This document shows, piece by piece, positions 8,797 through 15,952 of a stretch of 64,000 nucleotides of DNA. Made by a program: the position numbers and the translations under genes. The notes beneath the pieces are model-generated. The model had not been told where the DNA came from, did not search any database, and saw only the letters and a list, made by a program, of their open reading frames with translations. The first letter of the stretch is position 1, and each line of letters begins with the position of its first letter. Origin of the DNA: Falsiroseomonas sp046052145 (GTDB taxonomy: Bacteria; Pseudomonadota; Alphaproteobacteria; Acetobacterales; Acetobacteraceae); assembly GCA_046052145.1 (NCBI GenBank), contig JBJOMW010000005.1:1-64000 (forward strand), given 5' to 3'.

Positions 8797-8814
8797 GCGG
8801 TATCATAATACCGC
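8797..8814. promoter_or_regulatory. Small palindrome between dehydratase gene and rplM
   Basis: GCGGTAT-CATA-ATACCGC, 7-bp arms and a 4-nt loop, in the divergent region. It lies upstream of the dehydratase start and about 20 bp upstream of the -35 box proposed for rplM. It could be an operator for either gene. Confidence 0.35.
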
Positions 8815-8836
8815 ATCAAGAAAATCCAGTTCTCGC

Positions 8837-8865
8837 TTGACTTTCCCGTCCATCTCCGCGATATG
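8837..8865 (+). promoter_or_regulatory. Candidate sigma-70-type promoter of rplM-rpsI
   Basis: TTGACT (8837-8842) and GATATG (8860-8865) are separated by 17 bp, and 35 bp lie between the -10 box and the rplM start. This is the only good -35 match in the divergent gap. Confidence 0.45.
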
Positions 8866-8900
8866 CGCCGCTCTCTCCACCCCGGATCACCGGAACGAAG

Positions 8901-9371
8901 ATGCTCACGCGCGAAACCCGCTCGCTCAAGCCGGCGGAGGTCAAGAAGGGCTGGGTGCTGATCGATGCGGAGGGCCTCGTGCTCGGCCGCCTCGCCACCC
9001 TGGTCGCCAACCGCCTCCGCGGCAAGCACAAGCCGCAATTCACCCCGCATGTCGATTGCGGCGACCATGTCGTCATCATCAACGCGAAGAAGGTCCGCGT
9101 GACCGGCCAGAAGGCGGAGCAGTCCGTCTTCTACTGGCACACCGGCTATGCCGGCGGCATCAAGGGCCGCACCTTCCGCGAGCGGATCGAGAGCGCCCAT
9201 CCGGAGCGCGTCATCGAGAAGGCCGTGGAGCGCATGATCACGCGCGGCCCGCTCGGCCGGCAGCAGATGAAGAACCTGCATGTCTATGCCGGGCCCGAGC
9301 ATCCGCATGGCGGCAACACGCCCGCCACGCTCGACGTCGGCGCCATGAACCGCAAGAACAAGGTGCTCTGA
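8901..9371 (+). CDS. rplM: 50S ribosomal protein L13
   Basis: 156 aa, normal for L13. It carries the family segments WVLIDAEGLVLGRLAT, LRGKHKPQFTPHVDCGDHV, VTGQKAEQ, HTGYAGGI and MITRGPLGRQQMKNLHVYAGPEHPH. It is an early-assembling large-subunit protein that binds 23S rRNA. The stop is 2 nt before the rpsI start, so the two genes form the usual L13-S9 operon. Confidence 0.98.
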   Translation: MLTRETRSLKPAEVKKGWVLIDAEGLVLGRLATLVANRLRGKHKPQFTPHVDCGDHVVIINAKKVRVTGQKAEQSVFYWHTGYAGGIKGRTFRERIESAHPERVIEKAVERMITRGPLGRQQMKNLHVYAGPEHPHGGNTPATLDVGAMNRKNKVL

Positions 9372-9373
9372 GA

Positions 9374-9877
9374 ATGAGCGAGCAGACTTCCCGCGGCGGC
9401 TCGCTGGCCGAGCTGAAGGACATGGTCAACGCCGCCGGCGGCCCCGCCGCGGCGGATGCGGCCCCGGTGCGTGAGCCGAAGCGCGACGCGCAGGGCCGTT
9501 CCTACGCGACCGGCCGGCGCAAGAACGCCGTTGCCCGCGTGTGGGTGAAGCCCGGCAAGGGCGAGATGGAGATCAACGGCAAGCCGGCGGCGAAGTACTT
9601 CGCCCGCCCGGTGCTGCGCATGATGATCGCCCAGCCCTTCCTGGTCTCCGACCGTCACCAGCAGTTCGACGTCTACGCGACCGTCGTCGGCGGCGGTCTT
9701 TCGGGCCAGGCCGGTGCGCTGCGCCACGGCATCTCCCGCGCGCTGACCTACTTCGAGCCGGGCCTGCGCCCGGTGCTGAAGAAGGCCGGCTTCCTCACGC
9801 GCGACCCGCGCGTGGTCGAGCGCAAGAAGTACGGCAAGATGAAGGCCCGACGTTCCTTCCAGTTCTCCAAGCGATAA
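9374..9877 (+). CDS. rpsI: 30S ribosomal protein S9, last codons at island junction
   Basis: 167 aa. An N-terminal extension of about 35 residues, common in alphaproteobacteria, precedes the S9 core starting at SYATGRRKNAVARVWVKPG. The C-terminus is KMKARRSFQFSKR; this tail reaches the ribosomal P-site tRNA. The final codons contain CCAAGCG (9867-9873), which recurs at 19379-19385 in the same reading frame (TTT CCC AAG CGC TGA) at the far end of the island. The present 3' end thus appears to be the integration site, with the last bases supplied by the island while the protein stays intact. Confidence 0.97.
   Translation: MSEQTSRGGSLAELKDMVNAAGGPAAADAAPVREPKRDAQGRSYATGRRKNAVARVWVKPGKGEMEINGKPAAKYFARPVLRMMIAQPFLVSDRHQQFDVYATVVGGGLSGQAGALRHGISRALTYFEPGLRPVLKKAGFLTRDPRVVERKKYGKMKARRSFQFSKR
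9867..9873 (+). repeat. Putative attL core
   Basis: CCAAGCG within the last codons of rpsI, repeated at the right end of the island. The short length means the core limits are approximate. Confidence 0.65.
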
Positions 9878-9919
9878 AACCGAAGGACCGGAAAATCCTC
9901 GGATTTTCTGTTCGAGATC

Positions 9920-9952
9920 AAGGGGTTGCGGTTCATCCGCAGCCCCTTTTTC
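9920..9952 (+). terminator. Intrinsic terminator after rpsI, left island end
   Basis: GGGGTTGCGG pairs with CCGCAGCCCC across a 5-nt loop and is followed by TTTTT. An 18-bp palindrome GAAAATCCTCGGATTTTC (9891-9908) precedes it. Since it lies inside the island boundary, it probably replaces the native rpsI terminator, now seen at 19440-19478. Confidence 0.75.
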
Positions 9953-9966
9953 GTGTAGTCCGCGGC

Positions 9967-10058
9967 TATTCCGTGCTTGGGTTTCGAAAATTCGAACCGT
10001 GCTTTTTCAGCGCGTTAGCGGAAGCCCCGAGACCCGAAGTTATTCCGTCGATATTCCG
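9967..10058. repeat. TATTCCG repeats at left island end (possible integrase arm sites)
   Basis: TATTCCG occurs at 9967-9973, 10041-10047 and 10052-10058, and once more near the right end (19305-19311). Three copies of an AT-containing 7-mer within 92 bp is unusual here. An imperfect dyad around TTCGAAAATTCGAA lies at 9980-9998. These may be arm-type integrase sites or operators; no gene fits in this 260-bp gap. Confidence 0.35.
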
Positions 10059-10140
10059 CAAACCGGTTTCCGCGACATTGCGATTTCGCACCGATTCGCC
10101 TAGAAACTCCGGAAGTCGGTGATTTTTCCTCCTATCACCA

Positions 10141-11604
10141 ATGGCTTGGCATCTTTCGGATAAGCTTCTTCGCGCTACTATCGATCCTCGCGAGAGCGCG
10201 GAGTGGTCGGTGAAAGCCGCGGAATACGTCCATCTGACTGAGCGATTGGCGATCCTGCGCCGGGACGATCGAGGCGGCGTCTTCCATCTGCGCGCGAAGC
10301 TCATAGGTCGCGCCGGATACGTCTATCGCACCACCGACAAGATCGATCTTGAGGCGGCGAAGAGGGCAGCGTTCGAGATCTTCTACAAGCTCGAGGCTCT
10401 GCACGATCAGGGCGTCGTAGTTGGCGTTGGCACCTTCGCGAAGGTCTACAAGGCGTTCGAGCGTGACGCGCTGGTGCACAAATCCGACGCTCGGCAGCGC
10501 CAGTTCGAGGGCGCGTTTCGTCGCTACTTCCTGCCGTTCTTCAAGGAAGCGCCGCTCACCAGCATCAACGAGACGAAGATCCGCAGCTTCTGGGAATTTC
10601 GCATCAACTACCACGCGTCAGAGGACGTGAGCGCACGCCAGGAAAAGGCGTCCAGGGCTAAGCGCGGTCCAAAAGCTGAAGGCAAGCTGACCAAGCGTCG
10701 CAGCACGCTCCAGAACATCATCAAGCCGAGCGCGGCGACGCTGAGGGTAGAGAAGGGTTTGCTGGGCGAGTTCCTGCGCTATGCGCATTCAAAGGGGCTC
10801 ATGACGCGGCTTCCGACGCTCGATGTGCCGAGCAGCTTTGGATATCAGAAGGGCGGAGTAAGCAGGCGCGACCACTTCACGCTCGAAGAGATGCGCAAGC
10901 TGCGCGACCACCTGCGCAGTTGGGCAGCGGAAGAGGCTGATCCAGAAATCCCGAAAAACAACGGGCGTTTCAGCAAGGCGCAGCGCGGTGTTGCTCGCCC
11001 GAACAAGATGCATCGCTTTCAGCGCGAGGTGCTACGCGAGCTGATTCTGATCCTCGCCAACACAGGGCTTCGCATTGGCGAGGCGCTGGCGCTGCGGTGG
11101 TCTGATCTGAAGCTTCGGAAACAGAAGGACGGGTATCAATACCTCTGCATCGGCGTCAGGAGTGGCAAGACGGGCAGTCGCGAGGTGATTCCGAAGAAGA
11201 ATGCTGCGACCTATCTGCTGCGGCTGAAAAAGCTCTACGGCGACGGCGGCAGCGAGGGTTTCGTGTTTCGGAACTACGATGGAAGCCAGCTGCTTGAACC
11301 TGGCGTCACGTTCAAGAAGATCCTGACGCAGCTAGGGATGCTGACTGGACCAGATGGAAACCGTCGCAGCCTCTATTCCCTACGCCACACCTACATCACC
11401 AACGAACTCGATATGGGTGAGCTGAGCATCTACCAGATCGCTCAGAACGCCGGCACGAGCGTGCAGTACATTGAAAAGCACTATTCCCATGCCAGCGTTC
11501 ATCAGCGTGCAAGGCAGTATGCTGAGCCGAGCATCAGCGTCAGCAACAAGGCGGATCAGGATATGAAGGCGCTGTTTGGCGAGCGGAAGGTAGCTGCGCG
11601 CTGA
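10141..11604 (+). CDS. Tyrosine recombinase (phage/island integrase)
   Basis: 487 aa integrase with an N-terminal arm-binding region, a core-binding region around 100-240 and a C-terminal catalytic domain. Catalytic residues: Arg311 in NTGLRIGEAL, Lys343 (SGKTGSR), Arg415 in YSLRHTYIT and nucleophile Tyr448 in IEKHYSH. The first His of the HxxR box is Tyr (YSLR) and the second His position is Thr (AGTS), variants common in proteobacterial island integrases. Its place next to the rpsI junction implies that it catalyses integration there. Codon use and GC are lower than in the neighbouring ribosomal genes. Confidence 0.95.
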   Translation: MAWHLSDKLLRATIDPRESAEWSVKAAEYVHLTERLAILRRDDRGGVFHLRAKLIGRAGYVYRTTDKIDLEAAKRAAFEIFYKLEALHDQGVVVGVGTFAKVYKAFERDALVHKSDARQRQFEGAFRRYFLPFFKEAPLTSINETKIRSFWEFRINYHASEDVSARQEKASRAKRGPKAEGKLTKRRSTLQNIIKPSAATLRVEKGLLGEFLRYAHSKGLMTRLPTLDVPSSFGYQKGGVSRRDHFTLEEMRKLRDHLRSWAAEEADPEIPKNNGRFSKAQRGVARPNKMHRFQREVLRELILILANTGLRIGEALALRWSDLKLRKQKDGYQYLCIGVRSGKTGSREVIPKKNAATYLLRLKKLYGDGGSEGFVFRNYDGSQLLEPGVTFKKILTQLGMLTGPDGNRRSLYSLRHTYITNELDMGELSIYQIAQNAGTSVQYIEKHYSHASVHQRARQYAEPSISVSNKADQDMKALFGERKVAAR

Positions 11605-11740
11605 CGGCGGTTAGAGGTGCGCGTCAGCTGGGCTCTGCATCGCGGATAAAGATGTCATGCAAATCCTGATGGGATCTGACGTCACCTTGTCCACGGTGTG
11701 GTTATCGAGTTCCGCTCGCGCGCCGCCGCAATCGAATAAC

Positions 11741-11765
11741 AGCCTGCTTCGAAGCGAAGCAGGCT
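11741..11765. terminator. Bidirectional hairpin between convergent genes
   Basis: AGCCTGCTTCG / CGAAGCAGGCT, perfect 11-bp arms with a 3-nt loop, between the integrase and the convergent membrane-protein gene. A short A/T-rich tract follows on the plus side (TGCTAAAACAG), so it can serve as terminator for both. Confidence 0.6.
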
Positions 11766-11785
11766 GCTAAAACAGAAATAAAAAA

Positions 11786-12340
11786 CTATCTACCGGAGCC
11801 ACATACGATCGGAAATGCGCGTATTATTCTTGGATCGCTCAGATTAGTTATGCGATTAACGGGATCAGGTCGCGTGTATTCAGAAACAATTGATCCTGTG
11901 CGATGATATCCTGTGAAATATCGAAATCCCAAGAGTCTTCCAGAATTAATATCGCAGTGAAATTCATATTTCAACTCTTGACTGCGCTCGCAGGTCGGAC
12001 CTTTGCATTGAATAAGTTGTGGAGTTGGTGTTCTATTGCTGTAAATTATAGCGGTATGAACGCGGTTGCCATTTACGCGATTTCGTTCAAATGATGTTTG
12101 TACAAAAGATCTTCCATGCTGGTTGTCGAGCAGGTAATTAAATCCGCTCGCGCCATCACTCATTTTATTAAAATCTGTGATTTCCGAGTTTTTTGACTCA
12201 AATATTGCAAATATCCCAACTATAATTAATAAAATAAAGCCAATTGCTCCATATCCCCTATTGGTAAGAGTAAGTTTTTTGTCCTCTTTTTCTGATGTTA
12301 AGCCATAGCGCCTGCAGACATCTTTTATGGTTTCGATCAT
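11786..12340 (-). CDS. Hypothetical single-pass membrane protein
   Basis: 184 aa, not recognised. A cytoplasmic N-terminus (MIETIKDVCRRYGL) is followed by one transmembrane helix (about 31-47, GAIGFILLIIVGIFAIF) and a polar domain of about 135 residues with Cys pairs (QCKGPTC, FHC, VC). The gene is clearly AT-richer than the host, with many AAA/ATT/TTA codons, pointing to separate acquisition. GAAGGAGAAG 8 nt upstream is a strong ribosome site, and the 12360-12400 region before it is very AT-rich and promoter-like. Standing alone beside the integrase suggests a cargo or superinfection-type function, but nothing proves it. Confidence 0.7.
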   Translation of the reverse strand: MIETIKDVCRRYGLTSEKEDKKLTLTNRGYGAIGFILLIIVGIFAIFESKNSEITDFNKMSDGASGFNYLLDNQHGRSFVQTSFERNRVNGNRVHTAIIYSNRTPTPQLIQCKGPTCERSQELKYEFHCDINSGRLLGFRYFTGYHRTGSIVSEYTRPDPVNRITNLSDPRIIRAFPIVCGSGR

Positions 12341-12475
12341 GTGACTTCTCCTTCTCCCTCTCCGACAATATTATTAAAATTATTTTATTCGATACATAAG
12401 GAGAGCATGTCGCATTCGTCTTGTCTCGTAAAGTGGCGAGTTAATTGCCCTGTAGGCGCTCGTCGCGTCCCGATA

Positions 12476-12493
12476 CTCTGCTGATCAGCAGAG
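12476..12493. promoter_or_regulatory. 18-bp palindrome before resolvase gene
   Basis: CTCTGCTGATCAGCAGAG is a perfect palindrome ending 10 nt before the recombinase start. It could be a res-type subsite or autoregulatory operator, as serine resolvases often bind next to their own gene. It also overlaps the upstream edge of the ribosome site. Confidence 0.5.
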
Positions 12494-12503
12494 GAGCGGA
12501 ACA

Positions 12504-13130
12504 ATGCAGGTCGCGATCTATGCGCGGGTTTCGACTACGTCGCAGACGGTCGAGAACCAGCTACGAGAGCTGCGAGAGGCGGCGGCTCGTCTCGGCTGGA
12601 CTGTGGCGCATGAGGTGATCGACGAAGGCGTCTCAGGCGCGAAGGGGCGTGCTGCAAGACCTGGGTTTGATCGGCTCTTTGAGCTTGTCGAGCGAAAGGC
12701 GGTGGGCGCGATCATGGCGTGGTCGGTCGATCGGATCGGAAGGTCTCTGCAGGATCTGGTCGCGCTGATGCGTGAGCTACAGCAGCATTCCGTCGAGCTC
12801 TACTGCCATCAGCAATCGATCAATACGGCGACGCCGGCAGGGCGAATGACCTTCAGCATCTTCGGCGCGCTTGGCGAGTATGAGCGGTCTCTGATCATTG
12901 AGCGGATTAGGTCGGGCATCGCGCGGGCGAAGATGCAGGGGCGGAAGTTTGGTCGTCCACGACTCTATGACGACGAGGTGCGAGCGCGGGTGATCGAGCT
13001 GCGTGCGTCAGGGCTGACGGTGCGAGAGATTGCGCAGATGGTAGGTGTAGGCAGCAGCAGCGTGTGGCGGATTGGGTGGCGAGATTGCGTAGGCGGCGGG
13101 AGTGGGCAGCAGCGTGTGGCGCAGACTTGA
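12504..13130 (+). CDS. Serine recombinase (resolvase/invertase family)
   Basis: 208 aa small serine recombinase. The catalytic domain starts VAIYARVS with nucleophile Ser10; other family segments are DEGVSGAKGRAARPGFD, AIMAWSVDRIGRSLQDLV, PAGRMTFSIFGALGEYERSLI and ERIRSGIARAKMQGRKFGRP. A C-terminal helix-turn-helix (ELRASGLTVREIAQMVGVGSSSVWRI) is followed by a short extra tail. It may resolve island dimers, invert a segment or act on the adjacent palindrome. Having both a tyrosine and a serine recombinase suggests the island is composite. Confidence 0.93.
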   Translation: MQVAIYARVSTTSQTVENQLRELREAAARLGWTVAHEVIDEGVSGAKGRAARPGFDRLFELVERKAVGAIMAWSVDRIGRSLQDLVALMRELQQHSVELYCHQQSINTATPAGRMTFSIFGALGEYERSLIIERIRSGIARAKMQGRKFGRPRLYDDEVRARVIELRASGLTVREIAQMVGVGSSSVWRIGWRDCVGGGSGQQRVAQT

Positions 13131-13186
13131 GTGGGTTCGGAACGGAAGTTAGCTTCCTCGACGGAGCCTCGTCCGGAGCTTGGCGC

Positions 13187-13663
13187 ATGAAGACCTCTAT
13201 CCGAGCATCAATACTCGCGCTGGGCTTGCTGGCGTGGCTCGTCGTTGCTCAAGGCGCTTTTGCTCAGCAGCCGCGTTCGGCGCATGTTTATTCTGAAGAC
13301 TCGCAAGAAATGGATGCACAATGCGGCGTCGAATACGCTCATCTCCGCTCCATCGCCTCGAGCATACTCAGAAAAAAGGGCTATAATATAGTTTATGAAT
13401 CAAATGATGAGGCGATAAATGTTTTTATTTTTGCGACTTCATTGTTTGTTAATGATTTTTGTGCCGTTCATCTAGAGGTACGTTTTGGATTTTTTGAAGA
13501 TTTGCGCGCGCCTTGGGGGCAGAAATACGAGGCAGATGTGGTGGTTTGTCGTCAAAATCTTCTGCAGACAGGGTGGAGTCGCGACATGAATGCAAGACTT
13601 GGGGCAAGATTCGTTGATATTGTGGAAATGTGTATTAGTGAGGAAGAGCAGCAGCGCAGGTGA
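13187..13663 (+). CDS. Hypothetical secreted protein
   Basis: 158 aa, not recognised. A clear signal peptide (MKTSIRASILALGLLAWLVV, cleavage after AFA, before QQPRS) precedes a mature part with four Cys (QCGVEY, DFCAVH, VVCRQN, MCISEE), suggesting disulfides in the periplasm. I chose ATG 13187 because the signal peptide begins there; an open frame extends upstream to 13064 but encodes unlikely residues. The second half is AT-rich (13370-13470), unlike the resolvase gene 57 nt upstream. Possible cargo gene. Confidence 0.65.
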   Translation: MKTSIRASILALGLLAWLVVAQGAFAQQPRSAHVYSEDSQEMDAQCGVEYAHLRSIASSILRKKGYNIVYESNDEAINVFIFATSLFVNDFCAVHLEVRFGFFEDLRAPWGQKYEADVVVCRQNLLQTGWSRDMNARLGARFVDIVEMCISEEEQQRR

Positions 13664-13679
13664 TGTTCTGATGCTGCCC

Positions 13680-13868
13680 TCACCGCACCAGCGCGATTAG
13701 CACCACCGTCTTTGTCCTCGCTGCTGTAGCCGCATGATCAGCTACAGCTCTCACTGATTGCCCCACCGCCGCTGAGCCCATCGTGGGATTCAGATGCACG
13801 ACGCGCACTTCGCGCGCCTTCTCTAGCTGTGACGCAAGCTCACGGCGCTCCGACTGCGACAGCGTCAT
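13680..13868 (-). CDS. Small hypothetical protein, last of overlapping set
   Basis: 62 aa, starting MTLSQSERRELASQLEKARE, a charged helical N-terminus followed by an Ala/Val-rich segment (VGQSVRAVADHAATAARTKT). Its ATG overlaps the stop of the upstream 92-aa gene by 4 nt (ATGA), the usual sign of translational coupling. The frame is open further upstream, but this coupled start is preferred. Function unknown. Confidence 0.5.
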   Translation of the reverse strand: MTLSQSERRELASQLEKAREVRVVHLNPTMGSAAVGQSVRAVADHAATAARTKTVVLIALVR

Positions 13869-14143
13869 GAGTGCACCAGCAGCCGACAGAGGTTGAGGAT
13901 CTGAGGATCGCCAGTCGCGACTGCGATGGCGAGAAACGAAGACGCGGTGCTGCACACCAACACCGTCGCAAGTCGGTCAGTCTGCTGCTTGGCGTCTTTC
14001 GCAGACAGTAGCTGCTCGCGAGCGTGCCGCGTCTGAGATGCAATCTCATAAGCGATCTGCGTGACGGTTGGCGCTGCGGCGTCGGACAGGAAGCCATCAT
14101 CCTGCTGCGTCTTCGTCATCGTTCGATACTGCGCGAATGTCAT
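13865..14143 (-). CDS. Small hypothetical protein, coupled to RHH gene
   Basis: 92 aa: MTFAQYRTMTKTQQDDGFL, a helical middle (IAYEIASQTRHAREQLLSAKDAKQQTDRL) and a hydrophobic stretch near 60-78 (ATVLVCSTASSFLAIAVA) that could be a membrane segment. It overlaps the ribbon-helix-helix gene by 4 nt upstream and the 62-aa gene by 4 nt downstream. No family recognised. Its location suggests a partner of the DNA-binding protein, for example in maintenance or mobilisation. Confidence 0.6.
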   Translation of the reverse strand: MTFAQYRTMTKTQQDDGFLSDAAAPTVTQIAYEIASQTRHAREQLLSAKDAKQQTDRLATVLVCSTASSFLAIAVATGDPQILNLCRLLVHS

Positions 14144-14352
14144 GGCAACACCGACTTGGTGCGGAATGCGTGAGCGCGTGACAGCAGGTCGCGCTCATGC
14201 AGCGCGTAGGTTTCGAGGTTTCGGCGCATCGCTTGGCGTATGAAGGAAGAGCGCGTCATGCCCTGGTCCTCTGCGACTTCACGCGCGCGGATGGCGAGGT
14301 CGAGTGGCATGCGTATGTTGATTATCGTGTTCTGGTAGGTCGTCTCTGTCAT
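14140..14352 (-). CDS. Ribbon-helix-helix DNA-binding protein
   Basis: 70 aa CopG/Arc-like protein. A beta strand (NTIINIRMPLDLAIRAREVA) is followed by two helices (EDQGMTRSSFIRQAMRRNLETYA) with the typical TRSSFIRQA motif. Such proteins dimerise and act as operon autorepressors, antitoxins or relaxosome accessory factors. It is the second gene of four overlapping genes on this strand, and the non-coding region upstream with repeated GGCTAAA boxes is a likely target. Which role applies is not determined. Confidence 0.75.
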   Translation of the reverse strand: MTETTYQNTIINIRMPLDLAIRAREVAEDQGMTRSSFIRQAMRRNLETYALHERDLLSRAHAFRTKSVLP

Positions 14353-14482
14353 CTGCTTCTCCTGCTTCGGCGAGGTCGTCGCGGTGAAGCTGGAGGAGGC
14401 GGAGCGAGATCGTGTCGTCTGGCTCGCAGAGCAGGTTGAGGAGAATCTGTTTCTCCTCCGCGGCGCTCAATCTTCCTGACAT
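14279..14482 (-). CDS. Small hypothetical protein overlapping RHH gene
   Basis: 67 aa. The start has a strong ribosome site (GGAAGGGGGAGCAAGC before ATG). The N-terminal 45 residues look protein-like (SAAEEKQILLNLLCEPDD, ISLRLLQLHRDDLAEAG). The last 20 are His/Arg/Asp-rich and encoded where the gene overlaps the RHH gene by 74 nt in another frame. Either this is a genuine out-of-frame overlap or the original gene was shortened by a frameshift. Function unknown. Confidence 0.45.
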   Translation of the reverse strand: MSGRLSAAEEKQILLNLLCEPDDTISLRLLQLHRDDLAEAGEADDRDDLPEHDNQHTHATRPRHPRA

Positions 14483-15265
14483 GCTTGCTCCCCCTTCCTC
14501 GCAGCTTTCACAGCGGCTCGCTGTGGTTGATGCGTGTATTTAGGGAAGTCGCCGGTCTCAGGACGGTGGCGCGGTCCAGAACCAACTGGTTTCGGGACAG
14601 CGGCGGTAGCGGTGGGCTAAACCGTGCCGCGTCGATCACGGTGTGATGGCTAAATCACGGTAGTGCCGGAGCTTCGGTACGCTGTGTGTATAAATACGGT
14701 TGCAGTAGCGCATCGCTATCGCTGCGAACATCCGCTCTCGGACTCGGCGCGGTCCTAATTTCGGCGCCACGCCTCATCTGGCTGTGTGCACGGCGTTTCA
14801 ATCGGGATCGGCGGAATCCTCAAGACATAAGCAAAGCGGAAGGCGCTGTGTGCGCCGGAAGCACGAAGAGGGAGAGCTAGCCCTCAAGCGCGTCGAGGTC
14901 GCCTGGATGGCACGACGTTGCTGGCGTTAATGAACAAGGCATGAAAGGGAGACCGCGTAACCGCCCCTTTCTCTGAGAAGAGTTGCCTCATCCAGGGTGT
15001 GCGACGGGGGTTTTAAACGCAGACCGCTGAACATGCTTCGGCTGGATAGCCGAAGTGTGTTCAGAGAATCATACCGCAGATGAATGACTGATGAGGTCGC
15101 TACGCGACCGCTCGCTTCGCTCGCATATTCTAGACAGGATCGAGCGAGCGAAGCGAGCAATCGCCGAAGGCGATTCGGTTGTGCTCAACGGTTTCCTAGA
15201 TTTCTGGACCTTCTAGCGCCGCGGCGCAGCCACATTGATCGCGCGTCAGGCGGTCCGAGATGATC
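14483..15265. other. Hairpin-rich non-coding stretch of the island
   Basis: No convincing gene in 783 bp. It contains two GGCTAAA boxes 33 bp apart (14615-14621, 14648-14654), the second inside GTGATggctaaATCAC. A long hairpin (15027-15064) has 17-nt arms with a TG/TG mismatch: CTGAACA-tg-CTTCGGCT, loop GGAT. A GCTCGCTTCGCTCG / CGAGCGAAGCGAGC inverted repeat spans about 15108-15150, and AATCGCCGAAGGCGATT follows. This could be an origin, an oriT or a structured RNA; the sequence alone does not decide. Confidence 0.5.
15027..15064. repeat. Long hairpin in island non-coding region
   Basis: Two 17-nt arms (7 + 8 paired bases flanking a TG/TG mismatch) around the tetraloop GGAT. The strength of the fold suggests a structured RNA, an operator or a replication/transfer signal. 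It lies about 200 bp beyond the 3' end of the clamp-loader-like gene. Confidence 0.5.
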
Positions 15266-15952
15266 TCAGCTGAACTCGAAATCCACCTGATTCACGATGG
15301 ACCTTAGGTCGGGATATCTCGTCGCGACGATTTCATAGACGCGATGAGGGTCGTGCTGCACAGCAAGATCGCGCAATCTCTTCTGAATCGCATCTGTGAG
15401 CTTGTCGATGTTTTCTCGCGTGCAGACTGCGGGGGAATCAAAATCGATCGTCTGCAGGCGCGATCTGATCGCCGGCGTCAGGTTTTCGACCTTGTTCGCG
15501 GTCATGATGAAGCGGCAGCGGACAGAGTTCTCGATGATGTATCGAAGGCTCTCTTGCACAGGCTTGGTCAGCCCATCCGCCTCATCGATGAAGGCGATCT
15601 TATCGGTCTGCTCGCCGATCAAGGTCTTATGGCATGCGAACCCTTCGACTTCCCGGGCAAAGGTCTTGTCGCCCCCGATCAGAGACCCATTCCACTCCCT
15701 GATCCAGAATGTGTCCTTCAGCCCATTGATGAATATGCGGGCAGCGGAGGTCTTTCCGCGTCCCGGCGAGCCGTAAAAAATCATGTCCATCGGTCTCGCC
15801 GACTGAAGCATCTTGTTGAGCCGCCGCATGACAGCGTCGGGCAGCAAGAGATCCTCCATCGTCTGGGGGCGAAACGCCTCGGAGAACCGACGTTCGGGAA
15901 GGGCTGGGCTTTCGCCCAGCCGATCCCAGGGACTGATACCGTGCTCAAGCAT
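15266..15952 (-). CDS. AAA+ ATPase resembling RFC/T4 gp44 clamp loader, truncated
   Basis: 228 aa. Walker A is GSPGRGKTS (61-69) and Walker B IAFIDEAD (119-126). Sensor 1 lies in RCRFIMTANKVENL with Asn153, followed by TPAIRSRLQTIDF, which fits the SRC arginine-finger motif of clamp-loader small subunits (Cys replaced by Leu). ENSVRCRFIM is nearly the RFC consensus. It is about 90 residues short: it ends after the lid region and lacks the C-terminal collar domain that forms the pentamer. Its start overlaps the upstream gene by 8 nt. Likely a DNA-replication or DNA-remodelling ATPase of the island; the partner clamp is not in the window. Confidence 0.8.
   Translation of the reverse strand: MLEHGISPWDRLGESPALPERRFSEAFRPQTMEDLLLPDAVMRRLNKMLQSARPMDMIFYGSPGRGKTSAARIFINGLKDTFWIREWNGSLIGGDKTFAREVEGFACHKTLIGEQTDKIAFIDEADGLTKPVQESLRYIIENSVRCRFIMTANKVENLTPAIRSRLQTIDFDSPAVCTRENIDKLTDAIQKRLRDLAVQHDPHRVYEIVATRYPDLRSIVNQVDFEFS

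Noticed and set aside
9867..9873. tRNA gene at the island junction
   Set aside because: Islands often use tRNA genes, but no cloverleaf is visible here; the junction lies in rpsI.
14686..14880. 64-codon plus-strand frame in the island gap
   Set aside because: No ribosome site, atypical composition and overlap with hairpin-rich DNA.
14483..15265. CRISPR array in the repeat-rich island gap
   Set aside because: Repeats are inverted and of differing sequence; there are no regularly spaced direct repeats and no cas genes.
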